A stretch of 64,000 bases of DNA, from contig NZ_CAJZCE010000010.1 of assembly GCF_914768025.1 (NCBI RefSeq), positions 39,335 to 103,334 of the forward strand. Direction: 5' to 3'. Source of the stretch: Snodgrassella gandavensis (lineage in GTDB: Bacteria; Pseudomonadota; Gammaproteobacteria; Burkholderiales; Neisseriaceae). Each line of letters begins with the position of its first letter. The stretch's first letter is position 1. Made by a program: the position numbers and the translations under genes. The notes below the pieces were generated by a model. It worked only from the letters and a program-made list of their open reading frames with translations. It had not been told where the DNA came from and ran no database searches. Below, piece by piece: positions 39,410 through 49,534 of this stretch.

Positions 39410-40693
39410 TCAGTGCTCCCAACATTTTTTTATTTCAGCAAGCCGTTTTGGATCAAATTTAATAAAAGTCTTTTTTTTATGACCTTGTACAAAACTGTAC
39501 TTAATCAGATTATTCTTTATTTCTTGTTTCAACAAAGGCGATATTAATTTTGTTAATCTGGATTTATTACTCAAAAGCATGGCTTGTAATAGCTTATCCA
39601 GCTTCTTTAAATTACCTTGTTCAACTTGTTCTTCTGAAATTTCAGGATAATTAAAATAAATTCCAGCCAGTACTTCAGTACTACCATAATTTTTTGTGAT
39701 TTTATAATTACAGGTTAAAAATTTAATTCTGTCTTCTAATAATTTACAATCTTTGTTTCTATAAAAATCATAAAATGCACGAATAATTTTAAATTGATAT
39801 TTACTGCATTTTTTATCAGCCATATCAACAATAATTTTTCTGTTACCTTCTTCTAATTCTTCACATATTATGTATTTATATCCTAAATACTCAAAAGGAT
39901 TATTTTTAGTTTGCACCACTGTACTTTTCTGTGTTTTCCCTTTGTTTTTAAATGAATTATCGTTGCCTTTATTTTTTAAAATATCTACAATTTTAGTTTT
40001 TTGCTCATTGAATTTTAGCCCCATCGGTAATAATTTTTCAATATTACCTTTAAACTCATTAGTATTTTCCGTTTTTGATATGATAATTATGATATCATCA
40101 ACGTAGCGTGCATAAAAAAAACAATTGGATAGATTCCTGATTGCAGCATCAAAATTTTGCATCAAAATTTCTGTGATGACAGAGCTAATGGCCAATCCTC
40201 GCGGACATCCACTCCCTTTAAGAGATTTATAACGGCCAAACAAGTCTTTTACTAATCTTCTAGTTTGAGGACTTAATCTAATATCATTATATATTGTTTT
40301 CTCAATAACCTCCGAGTGAAAAGATTCAAAAAATTGCTTTATATCCAAACGGTAAACCATATAAGGAACACATTCAGCAAGAATCAGTTTTAATCTTTGT
40401 ACTATTGCAGCTCTGCTTACAGTCTGAATATTAAATACTTGTTTCAGATTGAGAATAATTTTACGCTCAATTATCTTAGCTTCAAGGCTATTTAACTGAT
40501 ATACAGTATTATTTTTCAGTGAAAAAGAACTTATAGAATCTTCATCAAATAAAGACTTATTTTCAATGCGTTCTAAGGCCATTTTAACGGCATTGCACGT
40601 ATTTGTATCCTGCTGATTATTAACACTTTCTTTTGGAAAGAATTTTCTTAGAATCTGACTCAATGTTATTTCAGAAAAAGCCTGCTTCTCCAT
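39410..40693 (-). CDS. drt3a: Defence-associated reverse transcriptase, Drt3a-like (UG3 type)
   Basis: This 427-residue protein has a complete RT palm: motif A MVYRLDIKQFFESF (Asp117), motif B SGCPRGLAISS (161-171) and motif C FFYARYVDDIIIII (YVDD at 197-200). There is no protease, nitrilase or toxin domain and no group II intron maturase or endonuclease domain, so it is not a mobile intron or retrotransposon. The partner RT starts six bases downstream, so both are translated from one message. The 235-base leader upstream has hairpins that could belong to a structured RNA. DRT type 3 (Drt3a) is the best fit. An alternative is another paired-RT family not yet classified. Confidence 0.8.
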   Translation of the reverse strand: MEKQAFSEITLSQILRKFFPKESVNNQQDTNTCNAVKMALERIENKSLFDEDSISSFSLKNNTVYQLNSLEAKIIERKIILNLKQVFNIQTVSRAAIVQRLKLILAECVPYMVYRLDIKQFFESFHSEVIEKTIYNDIRLSPQTRRLVKDLFGRYKSLKGSGCPRGLAISSVITEILMQNFDAAIRNLSNCFFYARYVDDIIIIISKTENTNEFKGNIEKLLPMGLKFNEQKTKIVDILKNKGNDNSFKNKGKTQKSTVVQTKNNPFEYLGYKYIICEELEEGNRKIIVDMADKKCSKYQFKIIRAFYDFYRNKDCKLLEDRIKFLTCNYKITKNYGSTEVLAGIYFNYPEISEEQVEQGNLKKLDKLLQAMLLSNKSRLTKLISPLLKQEIKNNLIKYSFVQGHKKKTFIKFDPKRLAEIKKCWEH

Positions 40694-40928
40694 ATCTTTT
40701 CTCGCCCAATAAACAAATTATCCATTGTCTTGCTCATATTCACATATTTATATATGAATTAAGTATATTAATACAATTCTAAGATTAGATTAATCAGCGT
40801 TGGCTGATGTCATTAATTTTAAATAAATTAATTGTTTAGTTCAACTATATTGAATTATCACTTTGGACAGCGATACATTATTTGACTTACACACTACAGT
40901 ATTAATAGATAAGCGACGTTACTTATCA
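40694..40928 (-). ncRNA. Leader of the RT pair, candidate DRT3-associated RNA region
   Basis: This 235-base gene-free region lies between tenA and the first RT gene. On the minus strand it contains a compact hairpin ATCAGC-CAAC-GCTGAT (40808 to 40793). Next to it is an AT hairpin ATTAATTT/AAATTAAT (40812-40819 with 40825-40832). A TTGTAT...TATAAA promoter-like pair closer to the gene would fire downstream of both. DRT3 systems are known to need a non-coding RNA. The exact ends and even the strand here are inference. The run ACACAC (40889-40894, plus; GTGTGT on minus) is the only dinucleotide repeat in the region. Confidence 0.35.
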
Positions 40929-41591
40929 CTAAATGCTTTTATTCAGTCCCATTTGCCAGAAATCAGCCTCTAATCGCGTTGCCTTGGTAAAAATTTTTGC
41001 CAACTGCTCAAAACGCTGCGAATCAATATTGGCCAACCGCTGATTAATCCAGTTAATCTCTGTTTGCATGGCTGCATGAAATTCATCACCTGTATACATC
41101 TCAATCCAGCTCTGATAAGGATTATTATGTGCCAGATACCATGATTGTTCCAGAATCCAGCGCGCAAGCATACCATAGCCAATCAGGCAGGGCGCCAGTG
41201 CGATATGCAAATCCAGCAAATCACCTTGCTGTCCGGCATCAAGCATATAACGCGTATAAGCGATATTGGCCTTAGCTTCCGGCAGATTATCAAGCTCCTG
41301 TTTGCTTATGCCCCATTGCTTGCAGTACTGAATATGTAAATCCAGTTCAATCTCAACGATAGCTTTAAGCCCGGCTAAAGCCTGCCGTATTTCAAAAATA
41401 TCATGGCTTTTATAAACCGCAAGCCCCCATGCACGTGCAAACTGAATCAAAAAAAGATAATCCTGTTTTAAATAATGCTGAAAGCAGGATTTATCTAACG
41501 TGCCCTTGCCCAATTGCTGTACAAAATCATGCTGGATATAGCGATTCCAGTCATCCTGACAAAACTCAATAAGCGATTGAAATGACGGCAT
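40929..41591 (-). CDS. tenA: TenA family aminopyrimidine aminohydrolase / thiaminase II
   Basis: TenA hydrolyses degraded thiamine pyrimidines so they can be reused for thiamine synthesis. The 220-residue all-helical protein has the family's start SLIEFCQDDWNRYIQHDFVQ, the Asp of YLKQDYLFL, the Cys of ALAPCLIGYG (expected nucleophile) and the Glu of RLEADFWQMG. GGAG lies five bases before the ATG. I looked upstream for a TPP riboswitch and found none. There is no thiamine gene next to it here. Confidence 0.9.
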   Translation of the reverse strand: MPSFQSLIEFCQDDWNRYIQHDFVQQLGKGTLDKSCFQHYLKQDYLFLIQFARAWGLAVYKSHDIFEIRQALAGLKAIVEIELDLHIQYCKQWGISKQELDNLPEAKANIAYTRYMLDAGQQGDLLDLHIALAPCLIGYGMLARWILEQSWYLAHNNPYQSWIEMYTGDEFHAAMQTEINWINQRLANIDSQRFEQLAKIFTKATRLEADFWQMGLNKSI

Positions 41592-42258
41592 GAGCGCTCC
41601 ATTAATAATTAATATATCAAGAGGTAAAATAAAATAGTCTTACCAATAAAAAAGCTTATTTTATATTCCCTGCATCTGTATTAACCAAATCAGATTCAGC
41701 AGGTGTAATCTTAGCCAGATATTGAGATAACAAATCAATTATTGAGGATTCAGATTAAGCCTGATCAAACTATATTTAATCATTATAATCCCTTTCAACA
41801 TAATTTTGTTTGAAAGTTATTAGCTTAAGGTTTTTTCATACATTTAGGCACTATCCATAGTGCTTGTGTCTTTTTCTTAGCACATCTTATATGTCTTTAC
41901 AAAATATTTTAGTATATTCTAAATAAAATATACTTTCTTATTAAAATACAGACACAAGATGAATCAAGTATGGTAAAGTTAGGGCTATAAGGAGGTGTTG
42001 TTGTTACTTTTGAGTATCTTTTCTCAAAAGTAACCTTTCCTGAACGGCGGATCTCAATTAGCTATAGTTATCCCAAACTCTGATGAGGATATAGCGATAT
42101 ATCCACACACTACTATACATCTCCTTATTTTTCACCTTAAAAATTATTACATTATTTGCATATTATTAAAACCAAAAAATACCTGTAAAAAACCATTCAC
42201 CTTAATACCAAAGTTAAAAAGTAGAACATATTAGCGTATAGCTGAATAATTAATACCG
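41592..42258. other. Gene-free region with several hairpins between slyX and tenA
   Basis: This 667-base AT-rich region holds a TATAAT (41784-41789). A GGCAC..GTGC hairpin at 41847-41863 is followed by TTGTGTCTTTTT, a possible terminator. A perfect 11-base inverted repeat lies at 42004-42014/42023-42033. AAGGAGGTG at 41989-41997 is an excellent ribosome-binding sequence, but only an 11-codon TTG-started frame follows it, ending inside the inverted repeat. No larger protein is recognisable. Confidence 0.4.
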
Positions 42259-42498
42259 TTAATAATGTGGCGGAATTTCACTTGCCGGATTAAATGGTTC
42301 GCCACCGCTATCTGCTCTGTCTGGCAGGCGCTGGTAAAGCAGGCGCAGTTGTGCCTGTTGTAAATCTAAGGTTTGTTGCAGCCGGGCTATGGTATCGCTC
42401 AGGCTTTGGATGGTTTCTTCCTGCAATGCGCTTTGTATTTCCAGCTCTTCGATGCGGTGCTGTAATTCCATATGTGCTTCATGCATGTTGTTTTCCAT
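42259..42498 (-). CDS. slyX: SlyX family protein
   Basis: This is a 79-residue coiled-coil protein with the family pattern HRIEELEIQSALQEETIQSL in the N-terminal half, LQQAQLRLLYQRL in the middle, and the conserved ending EIPPHY. The role of SlyX is not settled, although it lies beside slyD in E. coli, from which it took its name. A second in-frame ATG at 42486 is an equally possible start since neither has a clear ribosome-binding site. It is downstream of rpmG beyond a terminator. Confidence 0.85.
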   Translation of the reverse strand: MENNMHEAHMELQHRIEELEIQSALQEETIQSLSDTIARLQQTLDLQQAQLRLLYQRLPDRADSGGEPFNPASEIPPHY

Positions 42499-42551
42499 AG
42501 TGCGGCTATTTAGTCGGTAAATCTGATCTGCGTTTTATTATCTATAATGAA

Positions 42552-42583
42552 AAAAACCTGAGCAATAAACTGCTCAGGTTTTT
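42552..42583 (-). terminator. Terminator after rpmG
   Basis: AAAAACCTGAGCA (42552-42564) and TGCTCAGGTTTTT (42571-42583) form a 13-base-pair stem with a six-base loop. On the minus strand it ends in a T-run just after rpmG. Confidence 0.88.
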
Positions 42584-42601
42584 CAAACCAGTATGAAACA
42601 A

Positions 42602-42757
42602 TTATTTCAGTTTGGTTTCTTTGTACAATACATGTTTACGCACTACTGGATCGAATTTTTTGATTTCGAATTTGCCAGACATGGTGCGTTTGTTTTTGGT
42701 AGTGGTGTAGAAATGGCCAGTACCAGCAGATGATTCCAGTTTGATTTTGTCGCGCAT
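42602..42757 (-). CDS. rpmG: 50S ribosomal protein L33
   Basis: This 51-residue protein begins [20 protein letters not shown] and continues with the L33 motif [16 protein letters not shown], ending [11 protein letters not shown]. It lacks the paired cysteines of zinc-binding L33 forms, so it is the zinc-free version. It lies 26 bases after rpmB on the same strand, the usual rpmB-rpmG pair, and a strong terminator follows it. It is short, but sequence and context leave no doubt. Confidence 0.96.
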   Translation of the reverse strand: MRDKIKLESSAGTGHFYTTTKNKRTMSGKFEIKKFDPVVRKHVLYKETKLK

Positions 42758-42783
42758 TGCTCTATCCTTAAATCACTATATGA

Positions 42784-43020
42784 TTAAGCTTCACCGCGAG
42801 CGCGCAGGTCGGCCAATACTACTTCAATACCTAATTTGTCGATGGTGCGCAGAGCGGCGTTAGAAACGCGCAGACGAACCCAACGGTTTTCACTTTCAAC
42901 CCAGAAACGACGTGATTGCAGGTTAGGCAAGAAACGGCGTTTGGTTTTGTTGTTGGCGTGTGACACGTTGTTGCCACTCATCGGGCGCTTACCGGTCACT
43001 TTACATACACGTGCCATGGT
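42784..43020 (-). CDS. rpmB: 50S ribosomal protein L28
   Basis: This 78-residue protein starts [20 protein letters not shown], the exact style of bacterial L28, and continues [27 protein letters not shown]-like extension up to 43029 adds MELT and is unlikely; GGAG lies six bases before the ATG at 43020. It is the first gene of the rpmB-rpmG unit. Confidence 0.96.
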   Translation of the reverse strand, partial: TMARVCKVTGKRPMSGNNVSHANNKTKRRFLPNLQSRRFWVESENRWVRLRVSNAALRTIDKLGIEVVLADLRARGEA

Positions 43021-43280
43021 TAACTCCAAACTTCTAATAATTTTGTAAAACGCGATTTATACCATGAAAAGCGGAATCTATTCAAGGGTTAAATCATTTT
43101 GTATAGCACGAGCAGGTAAAAATGTTGCTGTTAAATCAGGCATTGGCTGCTATAGCCTTGTCCGTGCACTGTCTGACTGATACGTTCAGATGGTAGCCAG
43201 TGCTATATTTTCAGCCACTGCTCGCGCTGCTAAAAGGATAGCTGGAACAATGCAGCCAGCCATCCTGACTGAGGTCACAA

Positions 43281-44771
43281 TTACTGCACCGTTGTCGTTG
43301 TGGTGGTTACGGTTGTGTTTGCAGCAGGTGCTACTGTTTGCTGTTTCAGCCCACCACCCAATGCTTTATAGATATCAGCACGGTTTTCCAGCAGGGTTTG
43401 CTGGGTACGGAGCAATGCCTGCTGAGCAGCGTAGCTGTCGCGCTCGGCGTCTAGCTGTTCCAGTGAGCTGGCGATGCCGTGTTTATAACGCAGCTGGGTG
43501 AGCCTGTAACGGTTGGTTTGTGCCTGCTCGCCACGCAGTTTCGCTTCATACTGCTTTTTAAGCGAATCACGTGCTACCAGTGCATCAGCCACATCACGGA
43601 AAGCAGCCTGTACTGTTTGCTCATACTGTGCCACGGCGATATTTTTACGCGCAGTAGCCAAATCCAGATTACCTTTGTTTTGTCCCCAAGTGAAAATAGG
43701 CAGGGTGATCTGTGGTGTGAAGCTCCATGTGCGGTTTGGACCATTGAATAGATGGCCAATATCGTTGCTGCCAGAACCAATGCCGCCAATCAGGCTGATG
43801 CGCGGGAAAAATGCTGCCCGTGCAGCGCCAATATTGGCATTGGCAGATTTAAGCGCAAATTCGGCTGCACGCACATCCGGCCGCTGATACAGAATGGTAG
43901 ACGGTAAGCCTACTGGCAGTTCTGCATTAACAAACTGCCGGCTTAATGGCGCTGCTGCGGGCAGGTCATCTGGCAGTGGTTTGCCTACCAGCAAGGTTAA
44001 GGCATTATGCGCCTGATCACGCGCCTGTTTAGCTGCTGCATAATCTGCACGGGCAGTTTCGATTTGCGCTTCGGCTACATCTACTTCTACCTGTGAAATC
44101 ACGCCCGCTTTGAATTGCAGGTCAGTGAGGCGTTTGCTTTCTTCACGTGACATGAGTACGTGGCTGGATAAATCCATTTGTGCCCGTGCAATGCGTTCAT
44201 TAAAGTAGGCTTTGGCCACGCTGGCTATCAGGCTAATCTGGGTGGAATCGCGCACCTGTTTCTGCTGGAAATACTGATTCAGGGCTGCATCAGACAGGCT
44301 TTTTACTCGCCCGAACAAATCCAGCTCGAATGCGGTAACGCCCAGACCAACATTATATGATTCGGCAATATAGCTGGTTTGCTGGCCAGTAGCATCACGC
44401 ATGGCGCTTAAATCCTGCGCGACACGGGAACGGCCACCATTACCAGTAGCGCCCAGCGCCGGCAAACGGTCGGCACGCTGGATAACATATTGTGCACGTA
44501 CCGCTTCTACGTTTAAGGCGGCCACACGTAAATCACGGTTATTGGTCAAGGCCAGACTGATAATCTGTTTCAAACGTTCATCAGCAAAGTAATCCTGCCA
44601 GCCCAGATTGGCCGCTGCCACGGCATCTGCCTGCTGGTCGCTGACGGCTGCACGGGGAAAGGTTTCTGCCATTTCTACTTGCGGCTGGTGGTAGCGCGGT
44701 GCCATTGAGCAGGCAGACATTACCCCGGCAATTAATGCAGCCAGCAGGGTAGGTTTTACTATGTGTTTCAT
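43281..44771 (-). CDS. mtrE: Outer-membrane efflux channel of the RND pump (MtrE/OprM type)
   Basis: This 496-residue TolC-family lipoprotein forms the outer-membrane duct. The lipobox is GVMSAC (about residues 16-21), followed by SMAPRYHQP. Two outer-membrane efflux protein repeats are visible, with [19 protein letters not shown] in the first and [20 protein letters not shown] and [19 protein letters not shown] in the second. The C-terminal tail is rich in Thr and Val. It overlaps mtrD by four bases, so the pump is made from one transcript mtrC-mtrD-mtrE. Confidence 0.92.
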   Translation of the reverse strand: MKHIVKPTLLAALIAGVMSACSMAPRYHQPQVEMAETFPRAAVSDQQADAVAAANLGWQDYFADERLKQIISLALTNNRDLRVAALNVEAVRAQYVIQRADRLPALGATGNGGRSRVAQDLSAMRDATGQQTSYIAESYNVGLGVTAFELDLFGRVKSLSDAALNQYFQQKQVRDSTQISLIASVAKAYFNERIARAQMDLSSHVLMSREESKRLTDLQFKAGVISQVEVDVAEAQIETARADYAAAKQARDQAHNALTLLVGKPLPDDLPAAAPLSRQFVNAELPVGLPSTILYQRPDVRAAEFALKSANANIGAARAAFFPRISLIGGIGSGSNDIGHLFNGPNRTWSFTPQITLPIFTWGQNKGNLDLATARKNIAVAQYEQTVQAAFRDVADALVARDSLKKQYEAKLRGEQAQTNRYRLTQLRYKHGIASSLEQLDAERDSYAAQQALLRTQQTLLENRADIYKALGGGLKQQTVAPAANTTVTTTTTTVQ

Positions 44772-47700
44772 GCTTTATCCTCTTTGTCTGTCTGGTCGGC
44801 TGGCTGTACGGTGGCACTGCCATCACTGTTTACAGTAATCGGCAGGTTTTTGCCATTGTCAGGCGTATTACTATCTTTGTCGTTCTTTTTTCTGCTGAAC
44901 AGGCTACGTACAGTTGAATAGAACACGGGCACAAAGAATAAGGCCAGACAGGTGCCTACTAACATCCCCCACAATACGCTGGTACCAATTGCGCGCTGAC
45001 TGGCAGAAGAAGCACCACTGGCGAAATACAACGGTACTACGCCCATGATGAAGGCGATAGAGGTCATCAGAATCGGGCGGAAACGCAGGTGAGCAGCAGC
45101 CAGTGCAGCTTCCAGCGGGGATTTACCCTGTTCTTGCAGTTCTTTGGCAAATTCCACAATCAGAATGGCGTTTTTGGCACTCAAGCCAATTACGGTAATC
45201 AGCCCCACCTGAAAATAGACGTCGTTTTCCATGCCACGCAGCCATGTACCCAATACCACGCCAAGCAAACCCAGCGGTACGACCAGCATGACAGACAATG
45301 GGATTGTCCAGCTTTCGTACAGTGCGGCCAGACAGAGGAATACTGCCAGCAGGGAGAACATATAGAGGACGGTAGACTGGTTACCGGCGTCTTTTTCCTC
45401 TTTGGACAGGCCTGTCCATTCATAACCAAAGCCATCCGGCAGTTTGCTGGCCATTTTTTCCATTTCGGCCATGGCATCCCCAGTACTGTAACCCGGAGCG
45501 GCATTACCGGTAATAGACATGGCGGTATAGCCGTTATAGCGAACAGTTTGCGCCGGACCGGTGATCCAGTGGGTTTTCATGATGCCGGACAGGGGTACGG
45601 ATTGTCCCTGTGCATTGTTAACTGTGAGTTTGCTCAGGTCTTCCGTTGTCATGCGAGAGGCAACATCAGCCTGCACGATCACACGCTGCATACGCCCTTT
45701 GTTCGGAAAATCGTTTACGTAGTTGGAACCCAGCGCAGTACTCAATACAGTGGTGATATCACTGAATGATACACCTTGTGCATTGGCGGCATCACGGTCG
45801 ATATCAATCTGCAATTGTGGTTCGTCTTCCATGCCATCCGGGCGTACCTGTGTCAGCACTTTGCTTTCACGTGCCATACCCAGTAGCTGGTTACGTGCTG
45901 CCAGTAATGCTTCATGGCCTTTACCACCACGATCCTGCAGACGGAAGCTGAAGCCGGTACTGGTACCCAGTTCAGGAATGGATGGTGGTACCAGTGCAAA
46001 GATATAACCATCACGAACCGAACCCATCATGGCGCCGGTAATGCGTTTGGCCAGTGAATTGGCACTGTGTTCTGCGCCGTCACGTTCAGACCAGTCTTTC
46101 AGTACCAGAAAGCTCAAACCTACGTTTTGCCCCTGACCGGTCATACTGAAGCCCAATATTGATACCATGTTTTTCACTTCAGGCTGATGGAGGGTGAAAT
46201 CTTCCATCTTCCTGAATGTCTCCAAGGTACGATGCTGGGTAGCGCCCGGTGGTAACTGAACCAAACCGATAGAATAACCCTGATCTTCTTCCGGCAGGAA
46301 TGAAGTCGGCAGACGTCCCATTACAAACAGTGCACAGCCAGTAATAATGACGTAGATGATAAACATGCGCACACTGCGATGCAGTACATAGGCGACTTTG
46401 GATTCGTATTTTTTGGTACCACTGTTAAATTTGCGGTTAAACCAGCCATAGAAGCCCTTTTTCTCGGCCTCGTGTTCGGCAATCGGCTTGAGCAAAGTGG
46501 CGCACAGAGCCGGTGTCAAAGACAGTGCCAGAAAAGCAGAGAAGAAGATGGCCACTGACATAACGATGGAGAACTGGCGGTAAATATTACCGGTAGAACC
46601 AGAGAAAAACGCCATCGGGATAAATACGGTAATCAGTACCACGGTAATACCTACCACGGCACCGGAAATCTGTCCCATGGCTTTTTCGGTAGCCGGTTTG
46701 GGCAGTAAATGCTCTTCCGCCATAATACGCTCAACGTTTTCCACCACCACGATGGCATCATCGACCACAATACCGATTACCAGCACCATGGCAAACATGG
46801 TCAGTACGTTAATCGACAGGCCGGCAAAATACATGATGGAAAAGGCACCCAGCAAGGCAATCGGCACCACAATGGTCGGAATCAGGGTGTAGCGGATGTT
46901 TTGCAGGAACAGCAGCATTACCAGGAATACAAGTACGATGGCCTCTACCAGTGTATGTACCACTTTTTCAATGGAAATACTCACGAAAGTAGAGCTGTCG
47001 TACGGTGCAGACCAGCTCATGCCAGCCGGGAAATATTTCTGCAAATCAGCCAGTTTGGCCTTAACTGCATTGGCTGTTGCCAGTGCATTACCTTTGGAGG
47101 TTAGCTGAATACCGGCACCTACCACGTCTTTACCATTCAGACGCGCACCAGTAGAGTAATCCTGTTTACCCAGCTCTACCCGGGCAACGTCTTTCAGGCG
47201 TACCAGTGAACCATCGGTATTGGCTTTGACAATAATATTTTCAAACTGTTCAACTGTTTTTAGCTGGCCGGGAACGACAATGGTCGCTGTAGTCTGAATA
47301 TTGTCAGGAGAAGGCAAGGCACCCAGACTGCCGGCAGAAATCTGCTGGTTCTGTGCAGCTACCGCAGCATTAACTGCTGCCGGTGTCAGATTGACACTGC
47401 GCAATTTGTCTGAATCCAGCCAGATACGTATGGCACGTTCGGAACCGAACACCATTACGTTACCGACACCATCAATACGCTGCAATTCCGGCTGAATGTT
47501 ACGTGCCACGTAATCTGCCATGTCTGCCGGTGTCAGATTGGGATTATCGCTGGTATACATGGTTACCATCAGGAAGTTACTGCGTGATTTGGCAATCTGT
47601 ACACCAGTCTGTTTCACCATAGCTGGCAAACGTGGCTCTGCCCGTGACAGGGCATTCTGCACATTCATCTGGGCGATATCGTCATCGGTACCCGGATAGA

Positions 47701-47980
47701 AAGTTAAGGTTAATGTACCTGTACCATTGGACAGCGATTTGGCCTCCATATAGTCCAGATTTTCCAGACCATTCATCTCACGTTCAATACGCGACAATAC
47801 GGTATCTTCAATAGTCTGGGCATCGGCACCCGGATAGGCAATGGTCAGGGTAATAGAGGGCGGTGCTACGGTTGGATATTGAGCAACAGGTAGCTTGGTA
47901 ATACACACTATACCGGCAATGATGATGAACAGCGCCACCACCCATGCAAAAATCGGTCGGTTAATAAAAAATCGTGACAT
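44768..47980 (-). CDS. mtrD: RND multidrug efflux pump, inner-membrane transporter (MtrD/AcrB type)
   Basis: This 1070-residue HAE1-family pump exports hydrophobic agents, detergents, bile-like compounds and drugs using the proton gradient. It starts [19 protein letters not shown] and has 12 membrane helices. The proton-relay aspartates are in the fourth helix motif [20 protein letters not shown]. Further AcrB hallmarks are [18 protein letters not shown] and [14 protein letters not shown]. The C-terminal 45 residues ([15 protein letters not shown] onward) extend past the last helix and are low-complexity. Relative to mtrC there are 12 bases between genes. Confidence 0.95.
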   Translation of the reverse strand: MSRFFINRPIFAWVVALFIIIAGIVCITKLPVAQYPTVAPPSITLTIAYPGADAQTIEDTVLSRIEREMNGLENLDYMEAKSLSNGTGTLTLTFYPGTDDDIAQMNVQNALSRAEPRLPAMVKQTGVQIAKSRSNFLMVTMYTSDNPNLTPADMADYVARNIQPELQRIDGVGNVMVFGSERAIRIWLDSDKLRSVNLTPAAVNAAVAAQNQQISAGSLGALPSPDNIQTTATIVVPGQLKTVEQFENIIVKANTDGSLVRLKDVARVELGKQDYSTGARLNGKDVVGAGIQLTSKGNALATANAVKAKLADLQKYFPAGMSWSAPYDSSTFVSISIEKVVHTLVEAIVLVFLVMLLFLQNIRYTLIPTIVVPIALLGAFSIMYFAGLSINVLTMFAMVLVIGIVVDDAIVVVENVERIMAEEHLLPKPATEKAMGQISGAVVGITVVLITVFIPMAFFSGSTGNIYRQFSIVMSVAIFFSAFLALSLTPALCATLLKPIAEHEAEKKGFYGWFNRKFNSGTKKYESKVAYVLHRSVRMFIIYVIITGCALFVMGRLPTSFLPEEDQGYSIGLVQLPPGATQHRTLETFRKMEDFTLHQPEVKNMVSILGFSMTGQGQNVGLSFLVLKDWSERDGAEHSANSLAKRITGAMMGSVRDGYIFALVPPSIPELGTSTGFSFRLQDRGGKGHEALLAARNQLLGMARESKVLTQVRPDGMEDEPQLQIDIDRDAANAQGVSFSDITTVLSTALGSNYVNDFPNKGRMQRVIVQADVASRMTTEDLSKLTVNNAQGQSVPLSGIMKTHWITGPAQTVRYNGYTAMSITGNAAPGYSTGDAMAEMEKMASKLPDGFGYEWTGLSKEEKDAGNQSTVLYMFSLLAVFLCLAALYESWTIPLSVMLVVPLGLLGVVLGTWLRGMENDVYFQVGLITVIGLSAKNAILIVEFAKELQEQGKSPLEAALAAAHLRFRPILMTSIAFIMGVVPLYFASGASSASQRAIGTSVLWGMLVGTCLALFFVPVFYSTVRSLFSRKKNDKDSNTPDNGKNLPITVNSDGSATVQPADQTDKEDKA

Positions 47981-47992
47981 ATTACGTATTCC

Positions 47993-49222
47993 TTACTTGG
48001 CCTGAGAGGCAGATGCCGCAGAGGCCTTGGGTGCAGAAGCTGCCTGAGCAGGAGCTCCTGCCGGTGCACTGGCTGATGCCGGTTTCCACGGCTGAGTCTG
48101 AACTTTCTTCGCACCGGTTAACTGCACCAGTGCCAGACCATCCATCGCCACTTTGTCACCAGCGCGCAAGCCACCGCTGATTACCCAGTCTGTGCCCTTT
48201 TGCTGTACAACAGTTACCGGACGAATAGCCAGACTGCCATCGGCATTAACCACAGTCACGGTATCACCACTGGCACCACGGGTTACTGCCTGCTGCGGCA
48301 ATACGATGGCATTCTGAATTTCAGCTTGCGGAATTTCTACCCGTACAAACTGGCCGGGCAATAGCATATCATTATCATTTGGAATTTCGGCACGCACTTT
48401 AACTTCGCCAGTGCCCTCATCCACTGTCATGTCGGTAAACAGCAGACGGCCTTTTTGTGGGTATTCGCTGCCATCATCCAGCTTGATGGCCACTTCGACG
48501 GCGCCATTGATGGTTTTCATTCTGCCCGCAGCAATATCCTGACGGATTTTCATTGCCTGTGCGGCAGTCTGGTTCAGGTCAACATATAAGGTATGGGTTT
48601 GCTGAATCAAAGCCAGCTTAGTAACATCATTCTGGCCAACCAGTGCACCTTCGGTAACCAATGCCTTACCAATACGTCCTGAAATCGGGGCACGTACATA
48701 GGCATAGCCTACATTAATCTGTGCCGATTTAATCGCAGCCTGTGCACTGTCAATTTGTGCATGTGCCAGACGCTGTTGTGCAATCGCCTGATCAAATTCC
48801 TGTTTGCTGATGGCATTGGCGGCTACCAGCGGACGATAGCGGACAACGTCGGCATCAGCTTTGGCTGCATTGGCCTGTGCGGTTGCTAAACTGGCACGGG
48901 CAGATTGCAGGGAAGCCAGATAAGGCGCATTGTCAATCTGGAACAGTGGCTGCCCTTCTTTAACATAGGTGCCCTCTGTAAATAAGCGTTTCAACAAGAT
49001 ACCAGCAACACGGGCACGTACTTCTGACTCGCGAATCGGTTTTAAACGGCCGGTCAGCTCGGTATCTACAGTTACTGTTTCCGGATGTACAGTCAGCACG
49101 CTGACCATTGGCGCTTGTGGCGCTGGTGCATTGTCTTTTTTGCCACAGGCAGCTAATGCCAGCGCACTAGCAAGTACTATCGCACTAATGCGCCATTTAT
49201 CTGCTCTTCGACTCGTTCCCAT
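47993..49222 (-). CDS. mtrC: RND pump periplasmic adaptor lipoprotein (MtrC/AcrA type)
   Basis: MtrC links the RND transporter with the outer-membrane channel. The product of about 409 residues begins MGTSRRADKWRIS with a lipobox LALAACGK, then the lipoyl/coiled-coil hairpin region (about 60-205, with AEGTYVKEGQPLF-like FTEGTYVKEGQPLFQID) and the beta-barrel and membrane-proximal domains. The last 35 residues are Ala/Ser/Pro-rich. The ATG at 49222 has AGGTG at good spacing; a GTG two codons upstream is less likely. The promoter region is shared with the divergent TetR regulator. Confidence 0.93.
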   Translation of the reverse strand: MGTSRRADKWRISAIVLASALALAACGKKDNAPAPQAPMVSVLTVHPETVTVDTELTGRLKPIRESEVRARVAGILLKRLFTEGTYVKEGQPLFQIDNAPYLASLQSARASLATAQANAAKADADVVRYRPLVAANAISKQEFDQAIAQQRLAHAQIDSAQAAIKSAQINVGYAYVRAPISGRIGKALVTEGALVGQNDVTKLALIQQTHTLYVDLNQTAAQAMKIRQDIAAGRMKTINGAVEVAIKLDDGSEYPQKGRLLFTDMTVDEGTGEVKVRAEIPNDNDMLLPGQFVRVEIPQAEIQNAIVLPQQAVTRGASGDTVTVVNADGSLAIRPVTVVQQKGTDWVISGGLRAGDKVAMDGLALVQLTGAKKVQTQPWKPASASAPAGAPAQAASAPKASAASASQAK

Positions 49223-49534
49223 ACTCACCTCAATATGTGCATATATAATTAAAAATTAAATGAATTTGTACTCTGTTGCGCTAAAAAATATGACACAAAT
49301 AGCGCCGATGTCGACACCTCGAACGGCCGGAACAGAAATATCAGGCAGTCTGCAATGCGACAACAGACGATAAAATAAAAATAGCTTTACGCTGCGCATT
49401 ATACATGCAACAATGTATGTATACCAGATGTAATAAATTTAATACTTTAGTTATTTTAATCAAAATAATCTATGCCAATATGGATTAAGCACAGATTTGC
49501 CTAAATTTAATTTACAGATTAACGGAAATTTATT
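49223..49534. promoter_or_regulatory. Divergent control region of mtrCDE and its TetR regulator, with operator
   Basis: This region of 312 bases holds the promoters of both units. A palindrome TATACATGCAACAATGTATGTATA (49400-49423) has ATACAT and ATGTAT halves around a six-base centre. The right half AATGTATGTA is identical to half of the E. coli AcrR operator upstream of acrAB. I infer binding of the adjacent TetR protein. A DUS-like TCAGGCAGTCTG lies at 49341-49352. Confidence 0.6.

Noticed and set aside
37397..40693. Group II intron, retron or diversity-generating retroelement
   Set aside because: No maturase or endonuclease domain, no msr/msd-like inverted repeats at the gene start, and no template/variable repeat pair or variable-protein gene nearby.
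41592..41800. TPP riboswitch upstream of tenA
   Set aside because: Looked for the conserved CTGAGA and GGATAATGCCAGCG-type segments on the minus strand and found neither.
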